From Candidatus Cloacimonadota bacterium (GTDB taxonomy: Bacteria; Cloacimonadota; Cloacimonadia; Cloacimonadales; TCS61): 60,731 nt of DNA. A program made the position numbers and the translations under genes. This document shows, piece by piece, positions 1 to 9,270 of this stretch. The notes beneath the pieces are model-generated. The model saw only the letters and a program-made list of their open reading frames with translations, did not search any database and had not been told where the DNA came from. The number at the start of each line of letters is the position of its first letter. Positions within the stretch are counted from its first letter, which is position 1. The DNA lies in the NCBI GenBank assembly GCA_018645365.1, contig JABGOP010000006.1:1-60731 (forward strand). Direction: 5' to 3'.

Positions 1-1
1 A

Positions 2-2020
2 GATGGACTTATTGACACTACTACTCTAATTAAATACTTTACTCTTCAAAATGGTGCAGCTACGTTTGATAGTGGTGGGATTGATCTCTGGTTTGCTAGT
101 CCAAGTTTAGAGAATGTGACGATAACTGATAATTTTTCTCATACTCAAGGTGGCGGGATTCTTTGCGATTTTTCCAATCCAAGTTTAGAGAATGTGACGA
201 TAACTAATAATATTTCTCATGCTATTTATGACGGTGGTGGCGGGATTTATTGTTTTAATTCTAGCCCAAGTTTAAAGCATGTAACGATCAGTGGTAATTT
301 TTCTGATGGAGTAGGTGGCGGGATTGCTCTCGAAAATAGTTCTAACCCAAGTTTATTCGATGTAACAATAACTAATAATTCGGCGCGCTTGTATGGTGGC
401 GGGATTGATTGTTCTCATTCCAGTCCAAGTTTAGAGCGTGTAACGATAAGTGGAAATTCGGCTGAGTTATATAGAGGTGGTGGGATGTGTCTCTTTATGG
501 ATTCCAATCCGAGTTTAAAAAATGTGACGATAACGAATAATTCTGCTACTGAGCATGGTGGTGGGATTGATTGTTGGGATAATGATTTTGGCAATGCTGA
601 TCTGAATTTAGAGAATGTGACGATTACGGGCAATTCTGCTGAGTATGGTGGTGGGATTGCTTTTGAGCAGATTTCTAATGCAAGTTTATTAAATGTAACG
701 ATTACAGATAATTCTGCTACTGAAGATGGTGGCGGAATTTATTGCGAGAATGCTGAGCTAAGTTTAGTAAATGTAACAATCACAGATAATCTAGCTACTG
801 AAGATGGTGGCGGCATTTATTGTGAGGATGATTCTAATCTAAATTGTGTTAATTGTATTTCATGGAATAATTTGCCACAAGAGGTATTTTGTGATGAACT
901 TTCTGGGTTAAATTCCATCACGATTGCTTATTCAGATATTCAAGGTGGCGAGGAAGGCATTGTAACAAATGGTAACAGCACGGTTTACTGGGAAGATGGC
1001 AACATAGATGTAGATCCACTCTTTTATGGCGATGGTGGAGATTTTGCCTATTATTCTCTCACGGCAGAGTCTCCTTGTATAGATGCAGGTACCTCAGATT
1101 TACCAGAGGGAGTTGTCTTGCCACAGTTCGACCTTATTGGTAATCCACGGGTAGCAGGCAATAGCATCGATATGGGTTGCTACGAGTATCAAGTGGCAGG
1201 ACTTGCCTATGGCGACATAGATGGTAACAGCGAAGTGCAAGCCTACGATGCTTCCTTAACGCTTCGCAATGTGGTAAATTTGTATGTTTTCAATTTAATG
1301 CAAATCACAGCTGCCGATGTGGATGGTAACGGTGCGGTACAAGCATTAGATGCATCCCTCATCTTGATGTATTCTCTCGGCATTATTGATGAGTTCCCTG
1401 TGGAAGGTGGCAGAGAATATCTTATCCCCACTGCAGAAATTAAGATTGAGCAATGTGATGATGAACTTGTCTTTACTGCTATCGGAGAATTGTATAGCGG
1501 TGAGATAGAATTTAGCACTCAAGAAATTAAGGTAGAATCTCCCTTTTTCTCGGAGGATATTTTGAGCATTACCAATACAGTAGCCCATAAATTTAAACTA
1601 TCCTTTTGCAGTGCAACTGCCATAATAGATAAAGAGATTTTCCGACTTCCCATCGACTCAAGCATCGATGAACTTGTGGTAAATGGCTCAACTAATGGTA
1701 AACTCTTTAATCAATTGGTTCCGTTAAAGCCAACCCAAAACAACGATACGGAAGAACCAATTACCAAATTACTCGGTAACTATCCCAATCCATTCACAGG
1801 TGAAACCACGATTTCTTTTTCTTTAACCACGAATTTACACGAAAAAGCACGAATTGAAATCTTTAACATCAGAGGACAGAGAGTGGATGAGATAGCCATC
1901 GGCAAAGAACAAACATCAGTTAATTGGCAAAGAACAAATCAAGCCAATGGTGTTTATTTCTACAAACTTGTGGTAGATGACAAAGCAGTTGATACAAAGA
2001 AGATGATCTTGTTGAAGTAA
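2..2020 (+). CDS. Surface/secreted parallel beta-helix (PMP-like repeat) protein with dockerin-like repeats and T9SS/Por-type C-terminal sorting domain; 5' end outside window
   Basis: Frame is open from base 2 through the listed ATG at 116 with the same repeat (SPSLENVTI), so the true start lies upstream. Repeats of NPSLxNVTITxNSA...GGGI; two DxDGNGxVxAxDASL dockerin-like motifs; C-terminal NYPNPFTGETTISFSL...IEIFNIRGQRV...GVYFYKLVVDDKAVDTKKMILLK. Confidence 0.85.
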   Translation, partial: DGLIDTTTLIKYFTLQNGAATFDSGGIDLWFASPSLENVTITDNFSHTQGGGILCDFSNPSLENVTITNNISHAIYDGGGGIYCFNSSPSLKHVTISGNFSDGVGGGIALENSSNPSLFDVTITNNSARLYGGGIDCSHSSPSLERVTISGNSAELYRGGGMCLFMDSNPSLKNVTITNNSATEHGGGIDCWDNDFGNADLNLENVTITGNSAEYGGGIAFEQISNASLLNVTITDNSATEDGGGIYCENAELSLVNVTITDNLATEDGGGIYCEDDSNLNCVNCISWNNLPQEVFCDELSGLNSITIAYSDIQGGEEGIVTNGNSTVYWEDGNIDVDPLFYGDGGDFAYYSLTAESPCIDAGTSDLPEGVVLPQFDLIGNPRVAGNSIDMGCYEYQVAGLAYGDIDGNSEVQAYDASLTLRNVVNLYVFNLMQITAADVDGNGAVQALDASLILMYSLGIIDEFPVEGGREYLIPTAEIKIEQCDDELVFTAIGELYSGEIEFSTQEIKVESPFFSEDILSITNTVAHKFKLSFCSATAIIDKEIFRLPIDSSIDELVVNGSTNGKLFNQLVPLKPTQNNDTEEPITKLLGNYPNPFTGETTISFSLTTNLHEKARIEIFNIRGQRVDEIAIGKEQTSVNWQRTNQANGVYFYKLVVDDKAVDTKKMILLK

Positions 2021-2037
2021 GAAAGTAAGATGAGTTA

Positions 2038-2180
2038 GCCTGACCACTTTTTGTGGTTAGGCAACTTTTCTTTACTTTGAAATAGTAAAACTTAGCTCTC
2101 CCGAGTAATTGGGAGGGCAACTTTTCTTTTTGTGAAGGGAAAGGAGTTTTGCTCCCTATTTTTTAGGAGTAACTTTTCTT
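2038..2180 (+). repeat. Three successive hairpin + AACTTTTCTT modules downstream of the surface-protein gene
   Basis: GCCTGACCAC-TTTTT-GTGGTTAGGC then AACTTTTCTTT (2038-2073); GCTCTCCC-N8-GGGAGGGC then AACTTTTCTTTTT (2095-2131); CTCC/GGAG hairpins then TAACTTTTCTT (2143-2180). Confidence 0.6.
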
Positions 2181-2227
2181 ATAAATAAATATCTTTACAA
2201 AAAATCAGCCGTAAAATCTTCTGCCAA

Positions 2228-2320
2228 TAGGCAAGGGGAGGTCGCCAAACGATCTGAGAAAGAGATGTTGTCTCTGACCCTTCGAACCTGATTTAGTTAA
2301 TGCTAACGAAGGGATTGTGA
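2228..2320 (+). promoter_or_regulatory. TPP (THI-box) riboswitch
   Basis: AGGGGAGGTCGCC...ATCTGAGA...GACCCTTCGAACCTGATTTAGTTAATGCTAACGAAGGGA matches the THI-box core (GGGG..GC, CTGAGA, ACCCTT.GAACCTGAT, TAATGC.A.CG.AGGGA), directly upstream of thi genes. Confidence 0.93.
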
Positions 2321-2327
2321 TAATCTT

Positions 2328-2354
2328 GAGAGACAATCCTGTCTCTCTTTTTTT
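2328..2354 (+). terminator. Intrinsic terminator acting as riboswitch expression platform
   Basis: GAGAGACA-ATCC-TGTCTCTC followed by TTTTTTT, between riboswitch and thiS start. Confidence 0.88.
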
Positions 2355-2366
2355 ATTGAGGTAAAG

Positions 2367-2561
2367 ATGGTTGTAAATGGCAAAAAATTGCATTTTGAAA
2401 CACAAATTTCAGTGGTGGAATTATTGGTTCATTTGAATTTGAATGACACTCGCATTGTTGTCGAGCTGAATAAGAAAATTTTACCGAAAACTCAATTTAC
2501 AAACACCATTTTGACTGATAGTGATGAGATAGAAATTGTTGGTTTTGTGGGAGGTGGATAG
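2367..2561 (+). CDS. thiS: Sulfur carrier protein ThiS
   Basis: 64 aa ubiquitin-like fold size, C-terminal ...VGFVGGG; first gene after the TPP riboswitch. Confidence 0.92.
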   Translation: MVVNGKKLHFETQISVVELLVHLNLNDTRIVVELNKKILPKTQFTNTILTDSDEIEIVGFVGGG

Positions 2562-3364
2562 TGCAAGTTTTTGTGAACGAAAAAATTTTTAAATATGCTG
2601 AAATTTCGCTCTTTGAATTGCATGGAATTCACAAAAAAGATGCTGATGTTATCATATTAAATGGTTTCCCCACCAACGAAAATGCTATGCTTAAAGATGG
2701 TGATAAAGTAACGCTCATCAAACGAGGTGAAGTGCTTTCTGAAGATGAGTTAGAGAATTTAATGATGGCACGCCATACCCCGCAAATTCATGAAAAATTA
2801 AAGCAAGCAACCGTTGCCATTGCAGGCTTGGGCGGACTTGGTTCGAATGTTGCTATTTCACTCGCTCGTATTGGCGTGGGTAAATTGATTTTGATTGATT
2901 TTGATGTTGTGGAACCAAGTAACTTGAATCGTCAGCAATACTATGTTTCGCAAATTGGAATGCGCAAAACGGAAGCACTCAAATTAAATTTGATGCAGAT
3001 AAATCCCTTCATCACATACGAAACACACAATGTTTACGTTACCGAAAATAATGTGGAAAATTTGTTCAATTCTGCCGATATTATCGTGGAAGCATTTGAT
3101 GTTGCCGAGAATAAAGCGATGCTCATAAATAACGTTCTTTCTCATTTTCCAGCCAAGAAAATCATTGCTGCTTCTGGAATGGCTGGAAGTTTTTCGAGTA
3201 ATTTGATTCAAACAAAAAGGCCGTTTGAAAACTTATATCTTGTTGGTGATGAGGTGAATGAGGCGACTTTCAATTGCGGTTTGATGGCTCCACGCGTGGC
3301 GATTGCGGCAAATCATCAGGCGAATATGGTTTTGCGTTTGATAATCGGTGATGATGAAGTATAA
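2561..3364 (+). CDS. thiF: ThiS adenylyltransferase ThiF (with N-terminal ThiS-like domain)
   Basis: VAIAGLGGLGSNVAISLARIGVGKLILIDFDVVEPSNLNRQQY E1-like nucleotide-binding motif; thi operon context. Confidence 0.9.
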   Translation: MQVFVNEKIFKYAEISLFELHGIHKKDADVIILNGFPTNENAMLKDGDKVTLIKRGEVLSEDELENLMMARHTPQIHEKLKQATVAIAGLGGLGSNVAISLARIGVGKLILIDFDVVEPSNLNRQQYYVSQIGMRKTEALKLNLMQINPFITYETHNVYVTENNVENLFNSADIIVEAFDVAENKAMLINNVLSHFPAKKIIAASGMAGSFSSNLIQTKRPFENLYLVGDEVNEATFNCGLMAPRVAIAANHQANMVLRLIIGDDEV

Positions 3365-3407
3365 AAAATATTCGTTTTGTTATTTATGAAAATAATTGGA
3401 GAAAAAT

Positions 3408-4175
3408 ATGTCAGATTTTATTTTAGGCGGTAAAAAATTCAAAAGCAGATTGTTGATTGGTACTGGTAAATTTCCGCAGAAAGAGACGATTACAAAAGCG
3501 ATAAAATCGTCAGAATCAGGAATCATTACGCTTGCTTTACGGCGGGTAGATTTACAGTCAGTCGAAGAAAATATTTTAAGCTACATTCCAGACGACATGA
3601 CGCTTTTACCGAATACATCGGGTGCTAGAAATGCAACAGAGGCAATTAGAATTGCACATTTATCGGAAGCGATGGGTTGCGGGAATTGGATTAAAATTGA
3701 AGTGATTTCTGACCAAAAATATTTGTTGCCAGACAATGAAGAAACGCTGAAAGCAACGAGAATTTTGGTAAAAGAAGGTTTTGTTGTATTGCCGTATATT
3801 TCGCCAGATTTGATGACCGCTAAGAAATTAGTAGATGCTGGTGCCGCCGCAGTGATGCCACTTGGCTCGCCGATTGGTTCGAATCGTGGCATTAGAACGA
3901 AAGAACTTTCCCAAATAATTATTAATGAAATCGACATTCCTGTCATCATTGATGCGGGAATTGGTGCCCCTTCTGATGCTGCCATGGTAATGGAAATGGG
4001 AGCTGACGCCGTTTTGGTGAATACTGCCATTGCGAGTGCCGAGAATCCTGATAAAATGGCAGAAGCATTTAAGTTAGCTGTCCAAGCTGGACGCATTGCG
4101 TTTATCTCAAAATTGGGTGCAAAAAGTAAATTTGCTAATCCATCATCACCCTTAACAGGCTTTTTAAATAGTTAG
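3408..4175 (+). CDS. thiG: Thiazole synthase ThiG
   Basis: [19 protein letters not shown]... [28 protein letters not shown] typical ThiG; ATG at 3408 after GGAGA. Confidence 0.94.
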   Translation: MSDFILGGKKFKSRLLIGTGKFPQKETITKAIKSSESGIITLALRRVDLQSVEENILSYIPDDMTLLPNTSGARNATEAIRIAHLSEAMGCGNWIKIEVISDQKYLLPDNEETLKATRILVKEGFVVLPYISPDLMTAKKLVDAGAAAVMPLGSPIGSNRGIRTKELSQIIINEIDIPVIIDAGIGAPSDAAMVMEMGADAVLVNTAIASAENPDKMAEAFKLAVQAGRIAFISKLGAKSKFANPSSPLTGFLNS

Positions 4176-4178
4176 AAG

Positions 4179-5276
4179 ATGAATACTTACGGATATTTGC
4201 AACAATTTTCGAATTTAGATTTTACAGAAATATTTAGTTCAACAACCGATGCTGATATTTTGAAAATTATCGCTAAAAAAGAATTAAATTACCATGATTT
4301 TCTTCAATTACTTTCACCAAAAGCCGAAGATTTTTTGGAAGAAATGGCACAAAAAGCAAAATTAAATTCACTAAAATATTTTGGTAAAGCGATTTTGCTT
4401 TATTCACCATTATACATCGCCGATTTTTGCGAAAATCAGTGTCAATACTGTGGTTACAGCGTGATGAATAAATTCCAACGCCACAAATTAAATTTTGAGC
4501 AAATTGAAACGGAAGCAAGGGCAATCCATCAAACTGGTATTCGGCACATCGTGCTTTTGACGGGTGATAGTCGTCAAACTACCCCCATTTCTTACATCAA
4601 AAAAGCGGTGCAAATTCTGAAAAATTACTTTGATTCCATCACCATCGAAATCTATGCACTCACCAAAATAGAATATGCCGAATTAATTGCTGCTGGAGTT
4701 GATGGTTTGACGATTTATCAGGAAGTTTACGATGAGAAAATTTACGATGGAGTGCATCTTCGTGGTCCCAAAAAAGATTATAAATTCAGAATGGAAGCAC
4801 CTTTTCGCGGTGCGGAAGCTGGTATGCACAGCCTCAATATTGGAGCACTTTTGGGTTTGAACGATTGGCGAAAAGAGTTGTTCCTAACTGGGCAACATTT
4901 ACGATTTTTGTTCAGGAAATTTCCTGCAGTGGAATACAAAATAAGTTTCCCACGCTTGCGTCCTTATCATGGTTCAAAAGTGAAAACTATCGAAATTTCA
5001 GACAAAAATTTAGTGCAAGGCATTTTGGCGATGCGATTGTATTTTCCGCAAATTGGCATCAATATTTCGACGCGTGAAAGTGAACATTTTCGTGACAATG
5101 TGATGCCACTCGGAGTAACGCAGATTTCTGCTGGTGTGAAAACTTCGGTAGGCGGATATTCGCTCAAAGAAAATGAAGAAAATCAGTTTGAAATTGCGGA
5201 TAATCGTACCGTTGCAGAGATGAAAAAGGCTATTTCTAATGCTGGTTTTCAACCGATTTTCAAAAACTGGTTTTGA
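4179..5276 (+). CDS. thiH: 2-iminoacetate synthase ThiH (radical SAM)
   Basis: CENQCQYCGY radical SAM cluster motif; thi operon position. Confidence 0.92.
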   Translation: MNTYGYLQQFSNLDFTEIFSSTTDADILKIIAKKELNYHDFLQLLSPKAEDFLEEMAQKAKLNSLKYFGKAILLYSPLYIADFCENQCQYCGYSVMNKFQRHKLNFEQIETEARAIHQTGIRHIVLLTGDSRQTTPISYIKKAVQILKNYFDSITIEIYALTKIEYAELIAAGVDGLTIYQEVYDEKIYDGVHLRGPKKDYKFRMEAPFRGAEAGMHSLNIGALLGLNDWRKELFLTGQHLRFLFRKFPAVEYKISFPRLRPYHGSKVKTIEISDKNLVQGILAMRLYFPQIGINISTRESEHFRDNVMPLGVTQISAGVKTSVGGYSLKENEENQFEIADNRTVAEMKKAISNAGFQPIFKNWF

Positions 5277-5300
5277 TATTTTAAAAGGAAAAACAAAAAA

Positions 5301-5325
5301 GAGCACCTAATAAGGTGCTCTTTTT
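5301..5325. terminator. Bidirectional intrinsic terminator between thiH and the tRNA cluster
   Basis: AAAAAA-GAGCACCT-AATA-AGGTGCTC-TTTTT. Confidence 0.88.
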
Positions 5326-5328
5326 ATA

Positions 5329-5415
5329 TGGTACCAGAGGCCGGACTTGAACCGGCACAACCCGAAGATCGAGGGATTTTAAGTCCCTTGTGTCTACCAA
5401 TTCCACCACTCCGGC
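5329..5415 (-). tRNA. tRNA-Leu(TAA)
   Basis: Reverse complement GCCGGAGTGGTGGAATTGGTAGACACAAGGGACTTAAAATCCC...GGTTCAAGTCCGGCCTCTGGTACCA; class II variable arm; CCA encoded. Confidence 0.95.
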
Positions 5416-5432
5416 AAATCTTTGTGAAAAAT

Positions 5433-5507
5433 TGGAGGCGACACCCAGATTCGAACTGGGGATAATGATTTTGCAGACCATTGCCTTACCACTTGGCGAT
5501 GTCGCCC
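5433..5507 (-). tRNA. tRNA-Cys(GCA)
   Basis: Reverse complement GGGCGACATCGCCAAGTGGTAAGGCAATGGTCTGCAAAATCATT...AGTTCGAATCTGGGTGTCGCCTCCA. Confidence 0.95.
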
Positions 5508-5515
5508 TACAAAAA

Positions 5516-5590
<75 letters not shown>

Positions 5591-5719
5591 TCACTTGCGA
5601 AGTGTAAATTCAAAAATAGTGTTTTATTTGTCAAATTATTTTTTCAAAAATGAAATTATTGACAATAATCTGTTGGTGAAAATAAGCAACATATACATTA
5701 TGGAGGCTCGTGTTTGAAT

Positions 5720-7408
5720 ATGAATATAATAGCGATTACGACAGGTGATCCGGCTGGAATTGGACCGGAAATTACCACAAAAATGATTCGGTTTTTACCC
5801 CTAAATGATGAAAATATTTATGTGGTTTACGGTAAATTATTTCCATTTGCAGACGGGAATAATGTTATTGAAATTTTGAAAATTTCGGAAGCAATTTCTC
5901 CCCATAATATTTATTGGATTAAAATAGACGAAGATATTGAAATTGGAAAACCGACTAAAAAATCAGGTAAAATATCACACAAAATTCTGCAAAAATGTAG
6001 CGAAGATTTAATGGCAAAAAAAATCGATGCCGTTGTGACTTGTCCAATTTCAAAAGAGGCAATACAAGAGACTTATCCAGATTTTGTCGGGCATACCGAG
6101 TTTTTTGCGCAAATTTCAAAAAGTGAAAAGGTGATAATGTCATTTTGGGGACCACACTTCAACCTAGCCCTTCTTACTACTCATTTACCAATTTCTCAAA
6201 TATCTGCAAATATGCAAAATATCGAAGCTAAATTGCGACTAATTTATGTGGAGAGTCATAAAATTTTGTCAAACCCAAAAATTGCGATATTGGGCATTAA
6301 TCCACACGCTGGCGAAAATGGAAAATTTGGCAAAGATGATGTTCAAATGGAACAAGTTTTGGCTAAATTGAAGAAAGAAAATATTGCAATTGACGGTCCA
6401 TTTCCCGCTGACACATTTTTTGCGACAAAACAGTATGATGTCGTGATTTCTGCGTATCATGATCAAGGTTTAATTCCTTTCAAAATGATTTCTCACGAAA
6501 GCGGTGTGAATGTTACTTTGGGGCTTCCTTTCGTGCGAACTTCGGTTGATCACGGTACCGCTTTTGATATTGCGGGAAAAGGAGTTGCGTCAGAAAAAAG
6601 TTTAGTGAAAGCAATTAAATTTGCTCAATTTTTGCTAAGTTCAAAAAAACAAATAGGTGCCGAAAATTATTCTTTTTTGGCTGAATATTATGATGAATAT
6701 ATGAGCGAAGTTCCTTATGATGAGTGGGCGGAATTTGTTGTGCAAAAATACATTGAATTGCGTGGGCAAAATCCCCAAAATGTTTTAGAATTAGCGTGTG
6801 GAACTGCCGAAATCTCCACTCGTTTAGTGCGAAAAGGTTTGGCAGTTGATGCGGTTGATTCATCGCGTGAAATGCTGAATATAGCTGCTCAAAAAACTGA
6901 TTGCCCAAAACTATATAATCACAAAATAACTGAAAAATTTACAAAAAAAGGATATGATTTAGCGCTGCTAATTTTTGATAGTTTTAACTATCTCACACAA
7001 AAAACAGAAGTGCAAAAAATGCTCGAGAATGTACACGAAATGCTTCATCCTAATGGGCTTTTCATCTTTGATATTTCAACTGTCCAAAATTGTCGCGAAA
7101 ACATTGATGGTTTCATTAATATTTTTGACAAAAAAGATGTCTATTTTGTGCACGAAAGTGATTTTTTGGAAGATGAAAAAATTCAAGAGACACATTTTAC
7201 TTTTTTTAGAAAAAAGGGTTATCAATTTACAAAAAAAGTAGAACTACACCGTCAAAAAATTTACGATGTTTCGGAAATTTTGGAAATGACGCAGAAATTT
7301 AAAATTAAAGGAATTTACAGCGTTGGGAAACCCGAGAATTTAATAGAAAAATCATCTCAATATCTCGACGAAAATTTCGGTAGATTGTTCTTTGTTTTGG
7401 AAAAATAA
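5720..7408 (+). CDS. pdxA: 4-hydroxythreonine-4-phosphate dehydrogenase (PdxA) fused to a C-terminal class I SAM-dependent methyltransferase domain
   Basis: MNIIAITTGDPAGIGPEIT... and SAYHDQGLIPFK..HGTAFDIAGKG (PdxA) followed without stop by YYDEYMSEVPYDEWAEFVVQKYI...VLELACGTAEISTRLVRKGLAVDAVDSSREML (methyltransferase). Confidence 0.88.
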   Translation: MNIIAITTGDPAGIGPEITTKMIRFLPLNDENIYVVYGKLFPFADGNNVIEILKISEAISPHNIYWIKIDEDIEIGKPTKKSGKISHKILQKCSEDLMAKKIDAVVTCPISKEAIQETYPDFVGHTEFFAQISKSEKVIMSFWGPHFNLALLTTHLPISQISANMQNIEAKLRLIYVESHKILSNPKIAILGINPHAGENGKFGKDDVQMEQVLAKLKKENIAIDGPFPADTFFATKQYDVVISAYHDQGLIPFKMISHESGVNVTLGLPFVRTSVDHGTAFDIAGKGVASEKSLVKAIKFAQFLLSSKKQIGAENYSFLAEYYDEYMSEVPYDEWAEFVVQKYIELRGQNPQNVLELACGTAEISTRLVRKGLAVDAVDSSREMLNIAAQKTDCPKLYNHKITEKFTKKGYDLALLIFDSFNYLTQKTEVQKMLENVHEMLHPNGLFIFDISTVQNCRENIDGFINIFDKKDVYFVHESDFLEDEKIQETHFTFFRKKGYQFTKKVELHRQKIYDVSEILEMTQKFKIKGIYSVGKPENLIEKSSQYLDENFGRLFFVLEK

Positions 7409-8016
7409 TGTTGCATCAAAATGAAGAAAAGTACCGAGAAGAACACGGTGTTATCGTTGGAGTTGATGAAGCTGGACGCGGTCCTCTTGCTGGTCCAGTA
7501 GTAATTGCGGCGGTTATTCTGAATTCAGAAAACAGAATTAAAAAACTAAATGACTCCAAAAAAGTATCTGAAAAATTACGCGAATTACTGTATCAAGAAA
7601 TTGTTAGAAAAGCATTATTTTGGAATGTGCAAATTGTTTCACCGTCAAAAATTGACGAGATAAATATTTTGCAGGCTACTCTTTTGGGGATGGAGAATGC
7701 TGTCTTAAATTTGGAAGAAAAGCCAGATTTTTGTTTAATTGATGGTAATCAAATTCCCCAAAAATTGAGAGGATTTTCGGAAGCAATTGTAAAAGGTGAT
7801 GGTAAAATTGCGTCGATTGCAGCAGCCTCCATTTTGGCGAAAGTAACCCGCGATCGCATCATGCAAAAATATCACGAGATTTATCCAAATTACAATTTCG
7901 CAAAAAATAAAGGTTACCCCACAAAAGAGCATATTTTAGCAATTCAGAAATATGGGATAACACCAATTCACAGAAAAAGTTACAAACCCATTTCTCAGCT
8001 ATTTCTAACTTTTTAG
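7408..8016 (+). CDS. rnhB: Ribonuclease HII
   Basis: GVDEAGRGPLAGPVVIAAV; LNDSKKVSEKLRE; VKGDGKIASIAAASILAKVTRDR. Confidence 0.95.
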   Translation: MLHQNEEKYREEHGVIVGVDEAGRGPLAGPVVIAAVILNSENRIKKLNDSKKVSEKLRELLYQEIVRKALFWNVQIVSPSKIDEINILQATLLGMENAVLNLEEKPDFCLIDGNQIPQKLRGFSEAIVKGDGKIASIAAASILAKVTRDRIMQKYHEIYPNYNFAKNKGYPTKEHILAIQKYGITPIHRKSYKPISQLFLTF

Positions 8017-8882
8017 AATTTGTTGTTTTTGTCTGAAATTGAGGTAAGATAGGCTCCAGATATTATCAAAATGGAAGCCAAAATTATATTTTCGGAAAAC
8101 GATTCATTCAAAAAAAAATGACTAAAAATTATACTCAAAATAGGAATGATTAAAATGAAATTAGATGTAATTTTGACGCCAATTTTTTTGGTGGCAATAT
8201 TCCAAAAAAGATAGGCTAGAAATGAACAAAAAACCGCCAAAAAAACAAGGTGAACGATGGAAATTAAATTAAGTTTTATTATGAAAAATGATTTGTACTC
8301 AAACAAAATAATTGGAATGAGGAAGATAACACCGTAAAAAATTATTTTAGCGGTGATGAAAAGCGTGTCGTATTTTTCCATAACTTTTTTGAAAGCAAAC
8401 GAATAAATAACCCATAGAAATGATGCACCAAACGCCAATAAATCACCTTTTAGGTGGACTCCATTCGTTAAGATGTCTTGCCTGAAAAGTAAAAAAGTGC
8501 CAAATAGGCCGAGTGGAATCCCGATAAAATTTTGCCAACACAACTTTTTTTTAAAAATAAAATGAGCAGTTAAAAGCATAAAAAGTGGAACGGTGGCGAT
8601 TGCCAAAGTGGTGTTGGCAATTGTGGTGTATTTTACTGCGGAATTTTCAAAAAAATAGAACATAGAAACGCCACTAATTGCCATGATTATGAAATATTTT
8701 TTATCTTTTTTTTCAATTTGTTGTTTCCGTTTTTGGAAAAAATGGAAAAGAATAGCGGCAATTGCAAAACGCAAGAATGTAATGATATTTGGTGAAAAAT
8801 CGTTGTTCAAAAGTATGCGAGTTGAGATAAACGAAATTCCCCAAAAGATGATTGCTGCAAAGATAAAAAAATAATGTTTCAA
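8013..8882 (-). CDS. EamA/DMT-family transporter
   Basis: About 10 hydrophobic segments; IFWGISFISTRILL...FLRFAIAAILF pattern of EamA duplicates. Confidence 0.85.
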   Translation of the reverse strand: MKHYFFIFAAIIFWGISFISTRILLNNDFSPNIITFLRFAIAAILFHFFQKRKQQIEKKDKKYFIIMAISGVSMFYFFENSAVKYTTIANTTLAIATVPLFMLLTAHFIFKKKLCWQNFIGIPLGLFGTFLLFRQDILTNGVHLKGDLLAFGASFLWVIYSFAFKKVMEKYDTLFITAKIIFYGVIFLIPIILFEYKSFFIIKLNLISIVHLVFLAVFCSFLAYLFWNIATKKIGVKITSNFILIIPILSIIFSHFFLNESFSENIILASILIISGAYLTSISDKNNKF

Positions 8883-9000
8883 TTTTTCTCCATGTTATTG
8901 AATTTATTTTAAAAAAACAAAACACGAAAATTCACATTTTTAGGCAAGAAAAATATTGACAAAATTTTATGATAATATCCATGGGAATTGGAGGTGTTAA

Positions 9001-9246
9001 ATGACGATTTTAGAACTACGCAATTTTTTCGGTTGGTGTATTGTGGTTAATTTTGGTTTGCAATTGCTTGTTTTTTTGTTTGTTGCATTTGGTGGTAATT
9101 TTGTTTATAGAATTCACAGTAAATGGTTCAAGATTTCGAAGGAAAAATTTGATTCATCTATTTATTTGATGATGATGTTCTATAAAACCATGGTAATTAT
9201 TTTTAATGTAGTGCCGTATATTGCATTGACGATTATTGCCAAATAA
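9001..9246 (+). CDS. Small two-TM membrane protein of unknown function (possibly DUF6868-like)
   Basis: GGAGG RBS; two hydrophobic segments in 81 aa. Confidence 0.6.
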   Translation: MTILELRNFFGWCIVVNFGLQLLVFLFVAFGGNFVYRIHSKWFKISKEKFDSSIYLMMMFYKTMVIIFNVVPYIALTIIAK

Positions 9247-9270
9247 TAATTTTTTATAAAGAGGGAAAAA

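Noticed and set aside
1-860. Possible CRISPR-like periodic repeats
   Set aside because: Periodicity is in-frame protein repeat coding (NPSLENVTI...GGGI) with variable spacing, not a CRISPR array.
2205-2405. 66-aa minus-strand ORF
   Set aside because: Antisense to the TPP riboswitch, terminator and thiS start; no coding character.
3581-4096. 171-aa minus-strand ORF inside thiG
   Set aside because: Antisense shadow of a clear thiG reading frame.
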